Program-made: the position numbers and the translations under genes
Assembly (NCBI GenBank): GCA_030141605.1
Contig: JAQGDQ010000190.1
Span: 310,001 to 374,000, forward strand
DNA length: 64,000 bases
Source of the DNA: Tubiluchus corallicola
Taxonomy: Eukaryota; Priapulida; Priapulimorpha; Priapulimorphida; Tubiluchidae
Direction: 5' to 3'
In this document: positions 1-15,200 of the stretch, piece by piece
Layout of the letters: each line of letters opens with the position of its first letter
Numbering within the stretch: the first letter of the stretch is position 1
Notes under the pieces: generated by a model
What the model was told of the DNA's origin: nothing
The model's input: only the letters and a program-made list of their open reading frames with translations
The model's database searches: none

Positions 1-178
1 TGATAAATGTATCTTGATTGATTACATTGATATTGGTAAATCTTGGTCAGTCAAACGAACAAAAGCCTGATTATGCAAATTTTTCTTTTGTTTTTCAGAT
101 TTTGAATGCATTTTTGCTGCTACACATAGCAACTATACCTGCAGTTTGTCTGACATAATTTACAATTTCATTTTACAG

Positions 179-206
179 GAAAGAATGATAAGCTAATGTT
201 GGAAAA
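179..206 (+). other. TTI1: TTI1 5' untranslated part of first coding exon
   Basis: A pyrimidine-rich tract ending in ttttacag (171-178) forms a good splice acceptor just before the start codon. The exon that carries ATG 207 therefore probably begins at 179, and an untranslated leader exon lies further upstream, perhaps outside the window. The ATG context is ggaaaaATGG, with A at -3 and G at +4, which is favourable. The upstream ATGs in this short stretch (185 and 198) are out of frame with the main frame or are followed quickly by stops. Confidence 0.6.
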
Positions 207-3200
207 ATGGAAAAGGATGTTCAGATTGCCAAAGCTTTTTCAAATCTTCAACCTTTGTGTGTCGCTGTTGCTAAGGAACCAAGTGTTGATAATGTAGGAA
301 AATTGACTAATGTACTGAAATCTGTACCATTACAAGCATTGCAAGAACTGCAAGAGTATGTCTTGTTTCCATTGAGAGTTATCCTAAAAAAAGGAAATGG
401 GTAGGTTTAAATTACTTTGTTTCAATGACATTTTATTGCTCAGAATAATTCAAAAATTGAAGTATCAGTGGACTACCTGAAAAATTCAGCAGTGATCTGC
501 CTGTCATTGGTAGCTTAGCCCAGAAATGCACCAGATAGCAATTACTAGTTTATGTGCATGCATGGCTCTGTGGTCTCTCTCAAAGGCCCATCGTCTCGGA
601 TTCCAGTTGATCATGCTGCTGTATTCTTAGCTGTCATTTCTTGATTTTCGTTATTACGTGTAGTTGCTTGCATGCAAACTGCGTTATTTATATTTACAGT
701 TCTGCAGTGCAAGTTAAATAAAACCGATTTTGTATGTAATTTGATTTTTATAGCTGCATAAAAAAATTAAATTTTTTTAAAAATTTAGAAAAATTTTAAA
801 AATTAAAAAGGAATAAAATATATACCAAAAAATTCTGCAAAATTTGTTGATTTGTAAATATCCATGTTTAGTTGTAATGTACATTCTACATACTATTGAT
901 TTGATGGGTGAATACTCATAGTGCCTGCTGGTGATGACTATTCTGGTGTCTCCGAACAGCTTACTTTTATCAACAAAACATTTATGCAAAATGACCAAAA
1001 GCTGACTAGTCACGAAAGGGTGTTGCTTGGCATTATCACAGAGATACACAATCAAAGGAATGTGTGGTTAAACATATGCTTAAATGTTTAATGTCATTAT
1101 CTTCTCTGTTACTTTAAAGTCGTACATTTATTATAGATATTTTGATGTGTTTTAGATCGAATGATTTGTATGAGGCCACTGTGGAATGCATTAAGAAGAT
1201 TGTATCCAGTGCTTCAGTATCGGAATTCAGTTTATTTGCTGATGTTTTTGTGCAGCTGTGCTTAATTCTAAGTCAGCCTGGCAACACTGAAAAACGTATG
1301 TGATGATCAAGTGTTGTAGAAAAGATCAAATTTGAAATTGAAAGCAATAATTTGTTTGCTGGAAACATTGTGCGTAAAGAAAGTTTTTTGTGCACAAAAT
1401 AAAAAAAGTGTAACACTTTCTGTTAAATTTGTACATGGCAAAAGTTCATTTAAAAAGTTTACTCAAAAAAATTGACTAAAAGTTCAATTTAGACTTTAAT
1501 TATGTAAAAATTTTCTACAAAAATGTAGTTATTTAAAATTAAATCTTATTGTTATATTGTGCACTTTTATAAAGTTAACGGTTTATGATTAGTTTCTAAT
1601 TGGATAATTTAATTCACAAATGTTTATGCTGTGTAATTTAAATGAAGAATAAAATGCACTAAAATTATAGACTGATGTAAAGTGTTTGTTTATTTTATAG
1701 TTGCTGCTTCAAGTGAAGAACTGAAGTTGTCTGTAATAACTTGTTTACGAATACTAGTTGCTAACTCAACAGATAGGTAATGTACATTATGCAAAACATT
1801 TTGGTTACATACTGTTGTTTGCATTACATTAAGGAATTCCATGACTAAACATTGGGATTAGTATAGTTGCTAAAATGTACATTTTTTACCATACTTCAAA
1901 ACAGAGCAGGATGTGAAGAATCATCTTGTTTTCTTTTAAGTGACAAAATGATGAAGATTTGAGTCAGAAATATAACAACTCATTTATTTTTAAGACTATT
2001 TCATTGTTTTGCAGTGTTTTAGGGAAAATGTATGAAACTGCATTTCTTCCTGCTCTGGGCCATGCTGTTTTTATTACTTTGCAAATATGTGGCAAGGAAG
2101 GCAACCGTAGTCTTCAGTATGAGGCCATTCAGTGTTTGGCTCATCTTGCATGCTGCCACAAGAAAGGTGAGTCTGGCATGTTCCTAGCCTTACCGTTTCT
2201 CTGATTTCATTACTCTAACGCAGACCTTTACAAGTAGTTACTGGTTTCCATTTAAGTACTTTTTGTTACTGAACTTCATTTAAATATGAGTTGACTGTTG
2301 ATATGTTTCTGTTCCATTAACTAACTGGCATTGATGATTGGTACACATTAATCTAAAAGGACTAAGCAGTTAGTAACTTCCATGTATTTCTTGTAAGTCT
2401 GTGTTTTAATAAAATTTTGTAGCTGCTTAATTAGGTGCATCATTTTTTTGACAGGTTGACATTACGTAAACTGCACTGATATGATGATGATTTCTTTGTT
2501 TGTCTTATAGGTTCTGTTGTCATAAGGAACATGGCAGCGAGTTGTTTTGCTTCCTTTCTACCTGGCATTTCCATGTGTCTGTCTACCATTGCTACTGGAG
2601 ACATGCGGCAAGGATATAAAGTGATTGTGGTAAGACTAGGCAGCTGTTGTAATGCCAGATTCTGAGACAGCGTAAATTCTTTGAGAACTTGAGTATATTG
2701 TCAGAGTCGAGGTTATTACTGCTGTTAACCAGTTGGTTTTTCTTGGGTTGATTAAATCACAACAACAATTAAAGAAGAATTTGATTGAAAGCACAAGTCC
2801 TTGTTTTTTAGGTCAATATTCAAACTAAAGAAACTATTAATACCAATCAATCTATTGCCATTAATTTTCTTTCTAATTCTTAGCTAAATTGGCTATAAAC
2901 TTTTTATTTTTTGCAAGACTGTGTTAGTGTTAAGTAGTGTGGAATACAAAACATTGGGTTACTTGCTTATTGAGTTTTTACAACCTAATTTTCTGAATTG
3001 TGTCATTTAGCACACCATTTAGCATTCAAATGGGATCCATTTCCTAAATGTGTTGTTTAGAACGCCATTTAGCATTGTCATAGAATCCATTTTATTGTAA
3101 GAATATAGAACACAATGTTACTTTATTGTGATATGACAATATAAAAACTGGCTAAACCTTGTTTCATGAACAACATTGAGAACGAGAACAAGACTGGCTT

Positions 3201-6200
3201 CACAGTGAAACAAATCTGTTTATAAAGCACATTACAAGCAAGTAATCAAAACCTATTTTTTGCTCTTTTTGTAGTTATGGAATGTAAGTTAGATATGCCT
3301 TAAGACAATTCAAAACGAAATAGAAAAAAAAAATGAACGCGCATAAATTTAAAAACATTCAAGGTCCCAGGAACCTTCTAGGTCTTACAAGTCACAATTG
3401 TTGTGCAAGTTGTCAAATTAGTTGTATCACTGCAAGTTGTGTGGCTAGCTGACTCTGCAAAACAAATTTCCTTTTACTGGCAAAAAAATGTGTCATGCAC
3501 AAATGTTAGTATTTAGTATTAATTTCATCTTTTTATATCTTGCAGACAGCAATTTCCGTTTGGGCAAAACTGATTTCACTTGTAATGAGCAATGAGACGC
3601 TTGCTGAAAAAACTGATCTTGAATCTGCACGTCATGGTCAAAGTGAAGGTTGTATGAATAAAGAAGGTAAGACTTAAAACATAAATAATATGGACTAAGC
3701 TTTTCTAAGTTCACAGTGATTAATGAATTCATGTGAAAAGTAATTTATTGAGAGCTAGACCAAAGTTATTTTTTTACGATAAAGCTGACTCGCATCAATA
3801 ATTCACTTTTGTTATAAAGAAGCTTTAAAAATATTTGAAAGAATTTGCACTATACCGGACATTAATGAATTGTCTGTGAAAAATGATACAAACAATTGTT
3901 GCAAAATGTTCATTTGTTTCAAACTTTAATGTCAAATTTCCGTAAAATAAGCACTAGTAGTTGAGCAAACGTTCGACGAGAAATAATGCACTAATCTTGG
4001 TCATTAATTAATTATCTATGATTTCTGCTTATCACTTATTTGCAGAGCACTTTAGATTACAGTAAATAGCTGGATGAGCTCCTCTTGAGAGGCACACAAT
4101 GTCTTACTGAATTAGACTTATTATACAGAACCCGATTAATACTGTTATATTCTGATTCAGCTTACGTTTATGTCATCCGAATTGTACCTATTTTGCATGT
4201 AGTAACAATTTGTAAATATGTTTAAAGAGGAAACGGTAAATGCTTAATTAATTTGAATAAAACTGGTACCAGTTGTAGAGCTGATGTCCTACAAAAAACA
4301 GTGAATTGTTCCAGGACCAGTAATAAAGAATTGCTGACTTCTACTTAAAAATATTAGCAATATATTTTAAAGTAATCTACCTCACTTAAAAAGTTTCAGG
4401 GTTAAAGCAACGTAGTTTTAGTTGATAATACCGACACTTGACAGAGGAGAAAAAGTTTTTGAATTTTTAATTTCTGACAAAAATTTCATTTGATCTATAA
4501 CTTGTAATTGATCATCAGTAAAATGTGCCAAACTTTGGTCACTTGTCCTTCCAAATGATGTAAACTAGGTTCTGTACAGGATCACTGTGGATCAGCTACA
4601 GCCTTGGATTTCTGTAGTGTGAATTTCTTTCTGGTTTCTTACTCATTCAAGCAGTGTTTCTGATTCCTAATTTAGGGAAAAGCTTGTTTGTGTGCAGAGA
4701 TGCTGCATGGCTCAAGTCCACAAGTGAGAAACTTCAGCTTTTGTTTGAAAAGATGACTGGCCTGGCTTCTCATAGTAACTGGAGAGTAAGATTAGCTCTT
4801 GCAGAGTGGTCAAAGCTATTGCTGTTGTCTTGCTCACAGTACGTACCAAATTAACTTGCTTTATTTTACCTCTGCCAAAGAGGTTATGTCTTCGTCGCCA
4901 TTGATTTGTTAGTTAATAACATTGTGCAAAGACTACTTCTAGTATTTCTCAGATCTTTGTGGATTAGTGGGGCATGGGATAAGAAAGAACATTTTCAATT
5001 ATGAATTTGTTTTGGAACATTCGGGAGTAATGGGGCAACCAGCAAAATGAGTGTTTGTTGTCCATTTTTCATAAAACTTGATGAAACGTTCATACGCGAT
5101 GATTTCTTCGAAGCTTGGAGGGAGTGTTTAGCTCTTTGGAAAGAGGAGGGCTTAGCTAACAGATGAGATTAGTTTTTGTTTTTTCTAAGTCTTCCAAAAG
5201 GATGAACACTACGAGTTGTTACCAGATTTTATTTTGGGAAATTCTTGTATGAAAAGCTATAATGATGCGTGCTCATTGTGACATCGTAAATTATATTCTG
5301 TCTACAATTCTTGCATATGCATGTAAGTGTACTATGTTACTTAATGTTTAAGACATCCGAACAATTATAAGGGATGTTTTAACCTATGCGGCTGTGTACT
5401 TTACTAAAGTATGCTTTGCAGAGATCTGCCCTGAACCGAGCTTAATAATGTGTTCTAACTGAAACAAAATGTTTTGCCTTCATTTTGTTATAAAAAAATA
5501 AGTGAATTTGTTCTTAAATAAATAAATAAATAGTATTTTAATTTTAAGATTACTATATTCAAGATGTGCACAATACATGGTTTCATGTGTATAAAATATT
5601 ACACACATCACAATACTCTTGTGTTAACAGGAAAAAAGGATAGAAAAAGTCTTTCGGGCGTAATTTGTATCAGGTAATAAAAGAATTAAAAGAACAATGA
5701 ATGTGGTACATTGTTATGATTAGATTACGACAATTAGTAAAGTATAATGATTAGATTACAAGGCATTCTAAGCAGCAAAATCGTATAACAACAGTGAGGA
5801 CTCATTAAATTTTTATCATCTTCCTTGCAGCTCATTGGAACAGTGTGTGCCATACTTTTTAAATATTCTTGTATCACTTTCTGGAGATGAATATGGAAAC
5901 ATTGTTAGTCTGAGTAAAGAAACTTTGAAGGAATTTGGTGATGAAAATGTTACTGACGAAGCTCGAACATTGACTGATATTTTAGAGGAAGAATTGTATG
6001 GCATTACGACTTCTCTTCCACGCATAATAAGAATTTCAGGTGAGTGCAGACTGTGATACTTAATTATCTATCTAGTTTTTTATTGGGTATTCTTTAAGAT
6101 AAAACAGTTTAATTAATTTTACAGAGCCATTGCTTGTTTCAGAGAAATCTGCAGACAATTATGACATAACCAGGTTTTTGAGGTACATTATCTAATCGCT

Positions 6201-9200
6201 AATTAAGTTAATCGCTTGTTGCGTAATAATCCATTGCTGCTTCTGGCTCTGCGTAATCAGTTAATAGCACTTGTTCTTTGCTATAATTTCCTGCTGTACT
6301 TTTTTTCTAAAGCTCTCATGCTTAAAATGTGATTTTTTTAATTTACAAATAAATTAGAATCTGTTATTTAAATTCGTTATCTCTCTGTCTGCTGTCTTAT
6401 ATCTAAAGTTTATTTTCTGTAAATGTTTTTTTTGTACTTTAGATGAGCCTGGAAAGTTGCTGGCTCTGCGTCGCCTTAATGGTTACATCAGGTTACTTGG
6501 TAAATGAATAATTATTAAAATAGTGCTGGTCACAAATAGTATTTGAATACGCATGTGCACCAGCCTCATACAAAACAGAAAACTGGTTATCATGATTTCT
6601 TCTCATGTATGATTCTGCCTCTCATGTATTTTAAATAACCTTCCTGCATCAGTTAGACTTTCAACATCTGTGAACATTTTCAAGAATTCTATGGTTGAAC
6701 ATTTTAGAGAGCACCTGCTGAAATATGATCATCGAGCTTTGCTGTCACTGCCTTCTCCACACATGTTTGATCATATAGTGTACTAATTCAATGTTCTGTA
6801 TTGTCATAAATATGTATTAATCAGGTGCTGAAAAGTTCTTTGGAACTACATGAATAATAAACTACTACTAAATATAGTGTATGCAATAAGATTAACTAAA
6901 ATCGTTTAGTGTTCCTTATACTCGTTATGCAAATGATAACTAATGAAATTGTAATTTCTGTGACATGAGTTGTAAACCAACAGAAATGCTAAAACAGCTC
7001 TTTTATTGTTGTTCTGTTTAGGTCCTCAAGTTTCCAAGATTTTGAATTCAGCACCTCATCTTCATCGACTATCGTTGGCATTGATGCAAATTCTAGAAAT
7101 GGATATTAGTCACATTAGCATTTTGGAACAGACTAATTTATCAGGTGCATATTTGGCTTGCTTATGTTAATGTCTAATAGGCGTATTAGTGAAGTTTTGG
7201 TCATAAGCTAATGCACTCTGTTGTTTAATTTCTTCAGCTAAAGTGGGAGTTGAATATCTAAATAGTCGCAAATCTCCAATCAGAGTTTTCTGAAAATAAA
7301 TCACTTATCAGTCAACCTGGTTACTGGTTAATTACTTGTTGCTTGTTTTGCAGAAAATCAAATAGTATCTTACCTTAGCTGTAACTGATAAAGGAATAAG
7401 AATAGAAAAAAAATTCATAATTTGTATGAGAGAACACAAAGTATTATGATCTCGAGTGTTTTTTATCTTTAGTTTTCTTTGAATTGTTTACCTCATTATT
7501 TTATTTTAATTTATTTTGAACTAGTCTGTTTATTGCACACAATAGATTGCCAGTGTTTATCATTAATCTTTGTTTAATAGAGCTACTTTGTGACCCAGTA
7601 ACAGTTTGTTTTACTGATTTTTTTAATGTATTTTCACATAGTTTTGCTTGAGCTGCTTTCTGTGACAAGGTTATCGTGAACAGTTTAAATTATTCACAAA
7701 TTTTTTATCCGCAAAACATCTTAGTCAGCTTCAGTTGTATTATATTGTGAGAAATTGTTATTAGAGATTGTTTTAACGTTCTTTTTGTAAGTTTATTGCA
7801 AATTTGATTGATAATAATTATACTATTTTAAATCAGTCACTTAATTGTGGTTGCTAATTCTTGGCTTTCATTTACGCTTTTTACTTACTTGTTTATTGCT
7901 TTTTTCTCAGACCAGAGCAGAAGTCTTCATGACAAATCTGTACAGACGCAAACACGTTTGTTGAAGAACTTTAAGCATTTTGCTGAAGATAGCATCCACA
8001 AGGAACTCATTAAAGTTTGCTGTTTGCTCGGCTTTTATGGTTATTATTGTTTGTGTATTCAGCAAGAATTATACTTAAACTTTACTGTCATTGTAAAATT
8101 TCTAAATGGCTTCCTGTTGTCTTTGACCATTAAATATATATGAACATGGCATATAAATCCATCGCTACACGTAATATTCTTCTGTGTTGTCAGCTGGCAT
8201 AGTTGAAGTACTAGTTATAGTAGTTCCGTACTATTGCATTGCAAAACTATATTGCATTTTAAAAAGATCAAAAACGGATGAGACATATTTTTGTATGGTT
8301 ATACTCAAAGTTAATATGGTAATTACATTAATAATTTAATTAGTAATTTATTGATAGTTAGCATTTCAGATATGCAGATCCTAAAATAGGCCTAGATAGA
8401 CATAAGACCCAAAGTTAAACCTTTACATGCAAATACTCATACACATATGCACAGATTAGTAAACAGATTAATAAAAATATTGTAGCTGACTAACATCAAG
8501 TCAGCTAAAATAGTTAATACTAGGCTTACATGCACACAAACATACAATAAGCTTTTTCACAGTTCTAGTGATTTATGATGATCGTGAAAAGGTCAAAGGT
8601 TAAGTGCACTAGACAACACATTGTGTACACTTGACAATGCCTCGCAGCCCATGCTATTGTAATAGTAACAGTTTTAACAGGTTGCTGGATCCTTAGCTAG
8701 TTTATTTTTCTTGTTTCCAAGCAAGATCCTGTTAGTAAATCACTTTACACACAGACTACTGTATAATTAAGAAAATTCCATGTAAAACAATTGAACTTAC
8801 TGAACAGCTGCGGTAGATGGCTTTGCTTTACCCATATATCATGTGACAGTTGTAGTTGAGATGCATTACTGCAGTTCACTTGCCTTTTGAGGTCTGCAGC
8901 AACTGTGCATGTGCACAACATTCTGTGAAAAGGCTTATTGTTGATGTGTGTGTATGTATCTAGCCCAATTTAATTATTCTATCTGACTTGATTAGGCTAC
9001 AATATTTTTATTAATCTCTGTACACAACATACAAATGGGGTAAACAATAAAAATCTTTTCTTTTAGGTGATAGCGATTTGCTCATAGACTATTTTATGGA
9101 CTTTTTTCGGGACAGTTTGGTGTATAGATTACAGGCAGTCTGGATTATTAATTACATCATATTGGGGACTCATGGATATAATTTGAATGCAGAAGATTTA

Positions 9201-12200
9201 AAGCCAATCTGCAACGACCATACTAGTTTATCCAGCGTGATTAGGTAATGATTTGCCTATAGTATAAGATGCTTAATTGACTAGGGAAAATTAATATTAA
9301 AATTAACTTTCACAAATTTATTTATTCTATGAAAGTGGATTGTTTAGTTATTTTCTTAATCTTTTTAGGCTTAATTTCATTTGAAAACATAGCATTGACA
9401 ATTTCTATAACAATTAAGTTTGGGGTATTTGGCAAAGTCTTGTCTGTATACTGCTTGAAATTTTAGAATCATTGCATAAATGGTCACTGTTTGACTTACA
9501 TAGCTATTTTGTCAATATTTTGTGCATGAATATTCATGTTGTCTAATTTGATGCATAAGTTTGAGTACAATTACATTAATTTAAACTTAGGGCTATCTAA
9601 TTAGGCTTGACTAGGCTCCACATTTACAGAAAAATATTTAAATTTAGTTCTGTAATTTTTGTATTTTTTCCAGTTCTCTTATAGATGAGTTGATCCAGGA
9701 CGATTACTGGTACTTGCCCACTGTTGTTTCACAATTTCCAAGAGAGAGTTTGAGCACTGTATCTATTTGTATGATAGATTCTTCAAATGAGTTGTATAAG
9801 AACACCTCCGGTAACTCTGAAAAAACTGTGTCAATTAAAGATGCTAATCGAAATGTTTTACTTATGTGTCTCCTTCTCGATATCATCAGTTCTTGTTCAA
9901 AGGTAGATATATTGGCTTTAAGATTTTTTACACCTTTGTATGATTACATTTACTTGAGTTTCGGCTAAGGCAGTTTAGCATTGGTAGGAAATAACATTTT
10001 TCAAAGCGAGACAGCATCGCCGATATTAGATTAACGATGCCATGGTATTTCAGTTTATTGCCTATTGTATTGCCTAAGCACAGTGTTATACACATAGGGG
10101 TTTTCATTAACAAAAAAAGAAAAAACAAATTTAGAAGCTAAAACAGGAATGTAAATGGTGATAGCTTTTAGGCGAGCTACTGCTTGGCCGAGTTTCTTGT
10201 TTATTCTTATCTTTTCTTGGCTTCATAATGTTTTGCTGAGAAACTAAAAAAAACGTTTAGTGCGGGATGAGAAAATGATCTTAGTGCATTGATTGGCTAT
10301 CTTGGATGGATGGTTCAGGTGAAAGGTAAATTTTTGAGAAGTTTTAGCGTTTATTTCTTCCTTGGGTTTATACATCCGGTCATTGATGGTAGACATAGAT
10401 TTCTAATTTCAGGGGATAGAACTAACGAGGCTCAATTCTATTTAATTTGGGGTGCCAACTTTCCCGACCCTCTCCAAATTACCCCTACTCTGTAATATTG
10501 GAAGCTTTCACAATTGACTTCAAATTTTTTTTTTTGGGCTTTTAGTTTTCCTCAGTTTTATTCATATTGTTGAGAAGCTAAAGTCGGCTGGATTGTTACT
10601 TTTTTCACATGGCAAAACAGTTTCATAATTTTCTGGCAAAACATTTTTGCCAAAACAGTTTGTGTTCATATGGTCACTGGACGAACCGTTTTGAACCAAG
10701 CAGTTAAAAAAACCATTGAACGAATTGTTGCTATGTCAAGACATGTTAAAAGATTTTAATGCAAAATGGCTTGAAAACACATTCACACTACTGTCCAGGC
10801 AGGTTTGAAAACAGTTTTGTGAAATCAGCCAATTTTAATATGTTTTACACCTGCCATGAAAATGGTGTGCAAAAATGCAGCATTAGGAAAGTTTTGACCA
10901 AAAACACGAATTGGTTTACAAAATTATTACAGTGACATGTTGTGTTGCTATTGTTTATAATATTTCTAATAAGAGCTTGTGAGGAGATGAGGTACTGCTT
11001 GCTTACAGATGTGTGCATCAGCTGGCTTCCCGCCCTTCCTGAGTTAATTTTGTGGTATATTCCACAGCGTAGTTTGCGCTCAGCAAATTCAGTGAACTTG
11101 GTCCAAGCTAGAACAAAACTAGTCACTTGTTGAGGACGGTCATTCTCTTCTGCCACTCCTTTATTGTGGAGTCAAACACATACGGCAGTCAGAGTCACTA
11201 TCTATTTTTAAAACGAGCCTCAAAGCCTATTATTCTGAAGAGCTTTTAACCTGTAATTACGTAATCAAATTAATTTAAATTGGATCTCCATTTTGTCTTA
11301 AATTGTATCTGTGGAATTGTATAGTATGTATTACTTAGCTATGCTTTTACTTTTACAGTATAATTTTTAAGCCCATTTATGATGTATTTTTACTCTCGCT
11401 TTTTATTTATTATTGATTGTAATGCCATAGAGCAGTTTATTGATCAGTGGGATAACTCATATGTCTGCAAGTTTGATAAACATATTAGTGTATTTGTGTA
11501 TGTGAAAACTGTGCCTTTATTCTTTGATGTATTTATTTTTAGTGCTTCTGTAGCACTAAAGACTTGATACACATCATTTTCATGGCAGGTGTAAATGGCT
11601 CCAATTCTGTAGAATGAGTTTATTTTTTTCTTGTTGTAGGTGCTTGGGAAGGAGTTTAGAATATTGCTGATTAATTGTTTATATGCAGTGTTAGTGAAAG
11701 TTGGTGACTCAACAGCAGTTGTGTCACAGTCTGCTTACCTGTGCCTGGGTGATATTGCTCACAACTGTAATTATAGGTATGTGCTGAAGTACATAGTTAG
11801 ATATTCATAGTTAGATATAGTTAGATAGTTCCAGTGTTAGATATTCCAGTTCTCGGTCCGTTTTTATGATTGTTGTATCATATGCAGGGCCGGATTACGA
11901 CCTTTGGGGCCACTAGGCTAACAAAGTTATTTGGCCTCAGACAGAGTAACCTTCTAACTTGCCCGCACAGAAAAGGGGCGGCCTTTTGTCTCAAATAAAG
12001 GTCTTCACACACGGGTCCCTCATCTCAAACATATCAAATAAAATACGTTCAGACAAAAAATAAAGGACCTTAAACAACGCTCTTCAAATAAGAATCCACA
12101 AACGGGCCACTTTTTTTAAAATTGGGTTTTCAGGCATCTGTGCCTCTTTTTTTAAAGTTGAAATTTCATTTTAAGTTGAATGAATTATTCAGCAAAATAT

Positions 12201-15200
12201 TAATGTATTATATTCATTTTTCAAGAAAAATTATACTTCAAAATCTTTTAGCAGGGCTCTTCCAGCTTGAGGGGCCCTAGGCCATAGCCTATGCTAGCCT
12301 TTTGGATAATCTGGCCTTGATTGTATGAGATAATTTCAAGTTAACTATTAATGTTTAACTACTATATAAATAAGTATCTAATGTATCATGTCAAAAAATT
12401 GCTATCCATGGTTGAAATTGAAATGTCATTCAGTTATATAGACAAATGTAATAAATTAAATTATTTGTTATTTCTAATGTTGGCATTAGTTTCTTAACAT
12501 CCAATGAAACAAAAGTCAGATGTGTTCACAGTCCTGACTAACTGCAGCATTTGTGATTAGTTTTTCAAAGTTTGTTTATTTTTCAGCAATATCTGTGATT
12601 TAATTTATGAAAATACAGATTATCTGGTCAACAGTATTTCGCTGAGGCTTCGTCATTTGTACCTGTATCCAATGGCTCCAATTGTGCTTCAGATCATGTT
12701 GCAGTATGGTGATGCTAAGGTGCTGCCTCTAGTGGATGACATAATTAAAGAAGTATGCATTCTAGTGATGATGTTATCAGAGTAAATACTTCTCTGTCTG
12801 TGCGTCTTGCTCATCTTCATGGTACATCTTACGGTAAAATAAAATGTCCGTCTGCAAAGTTGAAGACAACTCAGGTTACTTGCATAAAAGATCTAAAATT
12901 ACAAATAATCAGCAGTTATTAAAAATTAATAACTTTATCCTAGTTAAGGTTAATGAATTTTTTTCTTGTAAATTTTTTAAACATCTGATTAAGTGAATAG
13001 AATTTCCTAATGTTATACCAAAATGCTACATAATTTTTTTCACAACTATATTGTTTCAGGTGTTGCTGAATTTAGATACACACCATAGTGAGGATTCTGT
13101 GAAATTTATGAGAGTACTTCGAATGCTTGTCGAATGCGTAAAGAAATGGTATCCACCAAAATCTAAAGCGGTACATTACCTACTCTATAGTAAAACCAAA
13201 GAAATTTTATGTTATGACTAATCAATAATCATAGTGTTTACCCACTTGGTTTTGTAATATTACACGTAGGAGACCTTATAAAGATTGACCAAAATGAAAG
13301 CATGCTTCACTTCTACAGTTTCACTTCCATTTGAAAAAGTATTGAGATTAAATTGTAAAAACACTATAGCAGTATTAAATGAGAAACTGCATTGACATCA
13401 CAGTTACCAAATATTACATTCTTCACTTGAAAGTTCCAATTTGTAATAGAATTATTAAATAGTTGAAATGAAATTCTACTGCATAATTCTGAACAGAATT
13501 ATTTAGAATAATGCAGAAGTGGAACTACATAAATGCCATTCCAAATAAAGAAAAGGTTACCAAAATTATTTATGTTAAACCAATGCTGGGAGACTTCATG
13601 GCCTAGGAAGACTACAGGCCCTGCTGGTCAGAGGTAGTTTTGTGGCCTTGTAATTTTGTCCAGCAATTGTACATGTTATGATGAAGGAAAGCGATTGCCT
13701 GAGCACTGACCCAACCAATCGGCAGCGAGAATTACCAAAAATAACTAATGAGAAAAAAGTATTAAAGTCGGTTGAAGCTATACATGGAAGCGTACAGGCT
13801 GGTATGCAATACTTTACACTTGCCTGAGACTATTACCATATCTTACAGTTGAAAACGTAAGGGGTTGTGGTATGGGAACAACGGCATTCACATTAAATTC
13901 ATGCCTAGGCCACTCACCGTTCAAACTCAAAATTCACAATGCAGCATTTACGACGTGGAGCATTCAGGTGTCCTGTATTTATAAGTGCGGGTCAAATAAA
14001 AAATAATGAAGCTGGCTCGAATTTCAAGACTGCAACTTTTTTGAAGCCAATTAGCACAGTTTGAGAATTTTGGCAAATTCTGAAGCAAATTTTGAACTTT
14101 TTTTTCTAGCCTTTAATAATTTTACATAATTATTTTCTTACAGTGCACATTGTGAGCTAATATGTATAATATGCTAGTCTCTTATTTGTTTCAATGGTAT
14201 AACTGAATTCTAAATCGTGTTATTGAGCAAATGTAGTTCAATTTTATTGATTGCTTTAGGAACCGAAGAAGCCGACTGAAGTTCAAAAGCCTTTATTTGG
14301 CACTGACAACATTACACAGTCCGAAAAAGTGGCCATAACTGCTGATTCGGTTCGTGACTTTTTCTTGGACTATCATCGACAGAAGCAGATCGCAGAAGAC
14401 TTGCTGGCAGATGAAGTAGTGGACGACAACGAAGATTTGTCATCTGATCCTGCAACCTTACAGGAATATCCTGATGAAGACAAGCCCAAGGAGAAGCCAT
14501 TACATGTGAAAATTATTGTAGAGGTACTTTGAAATACTTTTTTATCCACTTTGGTGTATTGAAAAAGTGAGCAAATGTGATGGTCAAACTTGTTTATGTA
14601 AATAATTTCATATTGTGTACAGTGTGTGGTTTAAATTTACCAGTTTTATTGCGATCTGTTTAAATTTTAATTATTATGCTGATGCTTTTATTTAATTGTT
14701 GTCATTGGCACCATAGAATACTAATTGTAATTAATGGTACGATATAAAATTCGAGTAATACTGTAGGCTGTAATTAAGTGTAATTTATAGTTTTGAGCAA
14801 AGCCAGCATTTAACATTTAACATGGTAGCTTGTACGTTTGTGTAAACTCAGTAGTGAGTAATTAGGTAATGTTTTGAGATTAATTTTTACATAAAATCAG
14901 CTTTTAGCCTATCATTATTGTCTAATATGAGTGTTCATTTTATACAGCTTTATTGTAATATGTGTTAGCCAGGTATTTATATAGGGATACGGGTTTTTAA
15001 TTTAATTATAGTCGATAAAGAGCATTATGGCTTGTGTTTTATGTAAATATTCGACTGAAAGTAAATTTTTTCTTACTTATTATAAGCTACACTCAATGCT
15101 ATGTTAGTGGTAAGACTGGAGCCTAGCTTATTATCTAGGCAAAGCAAAGCAGGTTGAAATCTTCACAAGGAACCTATTGTCTAAAACTAGTTACTGATGG

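Noticed and set aside
6125-6172. Exon-like segment with acceptor and donor inside TTI1 intron 8
   Set aside because: Including it shifts the frame and brings an immediate stop in the next exon. Skipping it joins SDEPGKLLALRRLNGYIRLLG, which fits the family.
10845-11156. Minus-strand frame beginning MAEENDRPQQVTSF
   Set aside because: It lies wholly inside TTI1 intron 13. No motif, no splice partner and no clear transposase similarity.
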